From the NCBI GenBank assembly GCA_021604725.1, contig BQJN01000015.1:1-56384 (forward strand): 56,384 bases of DNA, in the 5' to 3' direction. This DNA comes from Lysobacteraceae bacterium (GTDB lineage Bacteria > Pseudomonadota > Gammaproteobacteria > Xanthomonadales > BQJN01). The position numbers were made by a program, and so were the translations under genes. Every line of letters begins with the position of its first letter. The stretch's first letter is position 1. The notes beneath the pieces were generated by a model, which made no database searches, was not told the DNA's origin, and worked only from the letters and a program-made list of their open reading frames with translations. Positions 54,417-56,384 of the stretch are shown here, piece by piece.

Positions 54417-54755
54417 GGCGAGACGACCGATCTTCGTTAGGCCCCCCCAGCCCGCACCTCCATGTGCGGTCGTTCGCGGGGACCGAGTGCCGTTAAGGCA
54501 CTCGATCTACTGGCCCGCTCACCCATCCATGGCGAGACGATCGACCTCAGTTAGGAACCCCCAGCCCGCACCTCCATGTGCGGTCGTTCGCGGGGATCGA
54601 GTGCCGTTAAGGCACTCGCTCTACTGGCCCGCTCACCCATCCATGGCGAGACGATCGACCTTAGTTAGGAACCCTCAGCCCGCACATCCATGTGCGGTCG
54701 TTCGCAGGGAATCGAGTGCCATTCAAGGCACTCGATCTACTGGCCCGCTCACCCA
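54417..54755 (-). repeat. Three tandem 114-base hairpin-repeat units, minus orientation
   Basis: Units start at 54417, 54531 and 54645; the first two are 114 bases and the third about 111. Read on the minus strand each has hairpin A (GAGTGCC-TTAAC-GGCACTC), hairpin B (CCGCAC-ATGGAG-GTGCGG; loop ATGGAT in the third unit) and a weaker hairpin C (CTCGCC-ATGGAT-GG, then GTGAG with one bulge). Stem arms are kept between units while loop bases differ (third unit: loop TTGAAT in A). Open frames across this area translate the repeat and are not genes. Confidence 0.85.
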
Positions 54756-54759
54756 GATT

Positions 54760-54970
54760 GCACCCCTCATCCGTCTGCGCCTCCGGCGCAGCCACCTTCT
54801 CCCGCGCCGCTCGCGAGCTCGCTGGGAGAAGGAAATTGCCCGTGCGTTCGTAGCAAGGTGGCACCGATTGTCCAGTGACCGAGCAGATGGAAGCTGTGGA
54901 GTGTTTCCCGTCGGCCCTCTTCAATCTGCCTCAAAGCGACGCGCTGTAGGCGCAATCGGATGAGGGGTGC
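54760..54970. mobile_element. 211-base element with 23-base imperfect inverted ends
   Basis: The left end 54760-54782 and right end 54948-54970 are reverse complements apart from two or three bases; both contain GCACCCCTCATCCG and TGCGCCT. Just inside the left end is a hairpin CCTTCTCCC / GGGAGAAGG. The motif resembles a type of intergenic repeat (CCCCTCATCCG...CCTTCTCCC) I know to be scattered in many proteobacterial genomes. No coding sequence is credible. It abuts the third 114-base unit. Confidence 0.65.
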
Positions 54971-55040
54971 GTAGTCGTTGGCTCCGATCAACTCCCAGGC
55001 GTGCCGCCGCATTCCCGTCGTCGCTGCGCCGCAGAAGCCA

Positions 55041-55065
55041 CTGTGCACTTCATATCAATGCACAG
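55041..55065 (-). terminator. Stem-loop at the 3' end of the 55267 gene
   Basis: CTGTGCA (55041-55047) pairs perfectly with TGCACAG (55059-55065) over an 11-base loop, overlapping the last codons of the minus-strand gene. There is no T-run, so read-through into the repeat array is possible. Confidence 0.35.
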
Positions 55066-55267
55066 CCCGCTCAACCGCAACTCGCGTTTGTTTCTGACTG
55101 GCAAAGATATTCGTAGATTGCGCTTTGTAATCGCGCAGAACTGAGTGCAGTGTCCACAGCTCATGTTTCAGGATCTGCTTGCGACGAGGATTGCTGGTGC
55201 GGTGCCACTCATCCATTCTTGCTGAAATTCGAGTAGTCAGTCGGCTTAAAAAGGTGTCTTCGATCAT
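55055..55267 (-). CDS. Small basic hypothetical protein
   Basis: 70 aa, no family recognised. It begins MIEDTFLSRLTTRISARMDE and continues with basic helical sequence (NPRRKQILKHELWTLHSVL), suggesting a soluble helical protein that could bind nucleic acid or protein. ATG 55267 has GAGG about 12 bases upstream; a GTG at 55288 would add seven residues. A dyad (55318-55336) lies 51 bases before it. Real status is moderately supported by length, ribosome site and composition. Confidence 0.55.
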   Translation of the reverse strand: MIEDTFLSRLTTRISARMDEWHRTSNPRRKQILKHELWTLHSVLRDYKAQSTNIFASQKQTRVAVERAVH

Positions 55268-55317
55268 GGTGCTTGCCTCAGGTTTCACTAAACTTGAGGC
55301 TCATGACACCATAACCC

Positions 55318-55336
55318 GTTCTCAGATCATGAGAAC
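55318..55336. promoter_or_regulatory. Perfect dyad between two minus-strand genes
   Basis: GTTCTCA (55318-55324) pairs with TGAGAAC (55330-55336) over GATCA, making a 19-base near-palindrome 13 bases downstream of the small membrane protein stop and 51 bases upstream of the next ATG. It could be an operator or a weak terminator. Confidence 0.4.
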
Positions 55337-55349
55337 CGCGAAACTTGGT

Positions 55350-55538
55350 CTACTGATCGTGCATTTTGGCCCATCGAGAAAACACCGCCAACATGATGCC
55401 ACCAACGACAACACCACCGACCGCGCCCAGAATTGGTACACCCTCCGACAGTCCAATTGCCAACCCAACAATGGCAATGGCTACTGCGATGAAGAGGCGA
55501 TTGATACCAATCATCGGATTTCCACTATGCTCTGACAT
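55350..55538 (-). CDS. Small membrane protein
   Basis: 62 aa with two hydrophobic segments, GINRLFIAVAIAIVGLAIGL (about 11-30) and VPILGAVGGVVVGGIMLAVF (about 34-53), joined by a short loop and ending in a basic tail (SRWAKMHDQ). No family is recognised. ATG 55538 is set by the ribosome site GAGGAG seven bases upstream; a longer frame reaching 55850 is the antisense of its neighbour and is rejected. It lies 38 bases after the zinc-ribbon gene, probably in one operon. Confidence 0.7.
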   Translation of the reverse strand: MSEHSGNPMIGINRLFIAVAIAIVGLAIGLSEGVPILGAVGGVVVGGIMLAVFSRWAKMHDQ

Positions 55539-55576
55539 ATCTAGACTCCTCGTTTTGGCTCGATCGAGGCGTATTC

Positions 55577-55903
55577 CTATTCCTTGGCTCGAGCTAATAC
55601 CATCCACACCCTGACCACAATGTACCAGGCCGCACCACCCACCATCATTGCTGTGGCGATGAAGGGCGCCTCGTTTTGCACATATTGAGTCTGATACCAG
55701 TACCAGCCGAACCCCGCAATCGCGATCAATAGCGAAGCGAAGGTATGCATTTGCATGCGATAGGCTCGTTCTCTTTTTAGCCTGGCTGCCACCTTTTCGG
55801 CGGGAACACCAGCCGTTCCCTCGCTGGTCGCCGCATGACAATGCGGACAAATCTCATATTTATTGGAAATGCGCTTGTTGCAAGCGGGACATTCAATGAT
55901 CAT
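55577..55903 (-). CDS. Zinc-ribbon protein with two membrane helices
   Basis: 108 aa. The N-terminus is a zinc ribbon, MIIECPACNKRISNKYEICP-HC, with CxxC pairs at residues 5-8 and 19-22. A basic linker (AARLKRERAYRMQMH) follows. Then come two hydrophobic helices (TFASLLIAIAGFGWYWY, FIATAMMVGGAAWYIVVRVW). The layout suggests a membrane protein with a cytoplasmic metal-binding knuckle; function is unknown. ATG 55903 begins the ribbon; the longer frame from 56014 overlaps pyk and has no support. A promoter with a -10 box eight bases before the ATG is visible. Confidence 0.75.
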   Translation of the reverse strand: MIIECPACNKRISNKYEICPHCHAATSEGTAGVPAEKVAARLKRERAYRMQMHTFASLLIAIAGFGWYWYQTQYVQNEAPFIATAMMVGGAAWYIVVRVWMVLARAKE

Positions 55904-55911
55904 ATTGCGTC

Positions 55912-55941
55912 GATATAATTGCCATTGTCCGAATAAACCAA
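55912..55941 (-). promoter_or_regulatory. Promoter of the zinc-ribbon/membrane protein pair
   Basis: On the minus strand TTGGTT (55941 to 55936) and TATATC (55917 to 55912) are 18 bases apart. The -10 box ends eight bases before the ATG at 55903, so the leader would be only a few bases or absent. Confidence 0.5.
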
Positions 55942-56004
55942 GCATAACAGAGCTGTGTTTGTCGGTCAGTTCAAAACCCATTGCAAAGAGCCAAGGCCCA
56001 ATAC

Positions 56005-56384
56005 ATGTCAACAAGCGTTCGCAAGACCTCCATTATCGCTACGGTAGGCCCGGCATGCTCTGATCCAGATCAACTGACGGCGCTGGTCGAGGCCGGTGTC
56101 AACCTGTTTCGCCTGAATTTCTCACACGGTGAACATGAGCACTACCGACAGATCATTGCCGATATTCGCTCGATCTCGGCCGAACGCATGCATCCGGTCG
56201 GCATCTTGCAGGACCTGCAAGGCCCCAAAGTTCGCATCGGACGATTTGCTGATGGACCGGTCACCTTAAAGGCCGGGCAGCAGTTCATCATTCGCGCAGA
56301 GCGAGGACTGAAGGGGGATGAGCAGCGTGTCAGCACCGGCTTCGACAGGCTTCACGAAGACGTCGAAGCCGGTCAGCACATTCT
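56005..56384 (+). CDS. pyk: Pyruvate kinase, N-terminal part
   Basis: The first 126 codons are in the window and the gene continues beyond the edge. The enzyme makes ATP and pyruvate from phosphoenolpyruvate and ADP. The N-terminus RKTSIIATVGPACSDPDQL is the family start. NLFRLNFSHGEHEHY carries substrate- and cation-contacting residues (Arg, Asn, Ser, His), and ILQDLQGPKVRIGRF leads into the B domain. An AAGG-containing ribosome site precedes ATG 56005. It is divergent from the zinc-ribbon gene across 101 bases. Confidence 0.95.
   Translation, partial: MSTSVRKTSIIATVGPACSDPDQLTALVEAGVNLFRLNFSHGEHEHYRQIIADIRSISAERMHPVGILQDLQGPKVRIGRFADGPVTLKAGQQFIIRAERGLKGDEQRVSTGFDRLHEDVEAGQHI

Noticed and set aside
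54417..54755. Possible CRISPR array
   Set aside because: Units are 114 bases and nearly identical throughout; there are no short repeats with unique spacers and no cas genes.
54487..54963. Open frame of 158 codons
   Set aside because: It translates the 114-base repeat units and the 211-base element; Pro/Arg/Ser-rich, internally repeated, no ribosome site. Not a gene.
1..56384. tRNA genes, rRNA genes, rho-independent sRNA genes with full T-tracts
   Set aside because: I looked in all gaps over 60 bases and saw no cloverleaf or clear sRNA gene apart from the hairpin-repeat region; a covariance search could not be run.

Overview
The window looks like a piece of gammaproteobacterial chromosome, probably from the Lysobacterales (Xanthomonadales) or a near neighbour. 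The grounds are a complete LPS and outer-membrane biogenesis cluster (cdsA to dnaE), aroK-aroB followed by a DamX-like SPOR gene, pilT/pilU, tldD/pmbA/yjgA, a high-potential iron-sulfur protein and an IPTLxxWG-CTERM-type exosortase (XrtH). No plasmid, phage or large integrated element is visible. About 57 protein genes are supported. I saw no tRNA, rRNA or CRISPR array.

Layout. 1-14.2 kb (+): end of uppS, then cdsA-dxr-rseP-bamA-skp-lpxD-fabZ-lpxA-lpxB-rnhB-dnaE, mostly with overlapping stop/start codons; it makes membrane lipid precursors, lipid A and the outer-membrane insertion machine. 14.3-20.7 kb: mixed short units (pdxH, yjbQ, trmH, a TerB-like protein, a DUF4426-like secreted protein, a periplasmic S9 peptidase, a lipoprotein). 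20.8-26.1 kb (+): xrtH, aroK, aroB, then a tightly coupled run of a stand-alone WGR protein, a DamX-like double-SPOR protein, a family 9 glycosyltransferase and a methyltransferase. 26.1-29.1 kb (-): yggS-pilT-pilU. 29.2-36.4 kb (+): yggT, accA, tilS, xseB-ispA-dxs and a beta-rich exported protein translationally coupled to dxs. 36.5-39.8 kb: pmbA and tldD (-) with yjgA (+) squeezed between them. 39.9-51.4 kb (-): one long directon leuS-lptE-holA-nadD-rsfS-rlmH-maf-rng-yhdP-tldD. 51.4-56.4 kb: accessory-looking stretch with two small inverted-repeat elements, yceI, a WYL regulator, HiPIP, a 1.2 kb hairpin-repeat region, three small uncharacterised genes, and the start of pyk.

The most unusual part is the hairpin repeat family at 51.5-51.7 kb and 53.9-54.8 kb. 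Copies keep a fixed architecture while the stem arms change together so that pairing is kept. Many of the hairpins present a six-base loop of the form ANGGAN. That loop is the established recognition element of CsrA/RsmA-family proteins, so an RNA from this region could act as a CsrA sponge. The orientation of the copies matches read-through from the two converging neighbour genes (HiPIP on +, a small gene on -). This is a hypothesis from sequence alone.

Other points to check: a WGR gene inserted at the aroB/damX junction, a probable CTG start for the SPOR protein, an orphan exosortase, several genes whose -10 box lies only 6-8 bases before the start codon (possible leaderless mRNAs), and a dxs promoter followed by a 5' hairpin.
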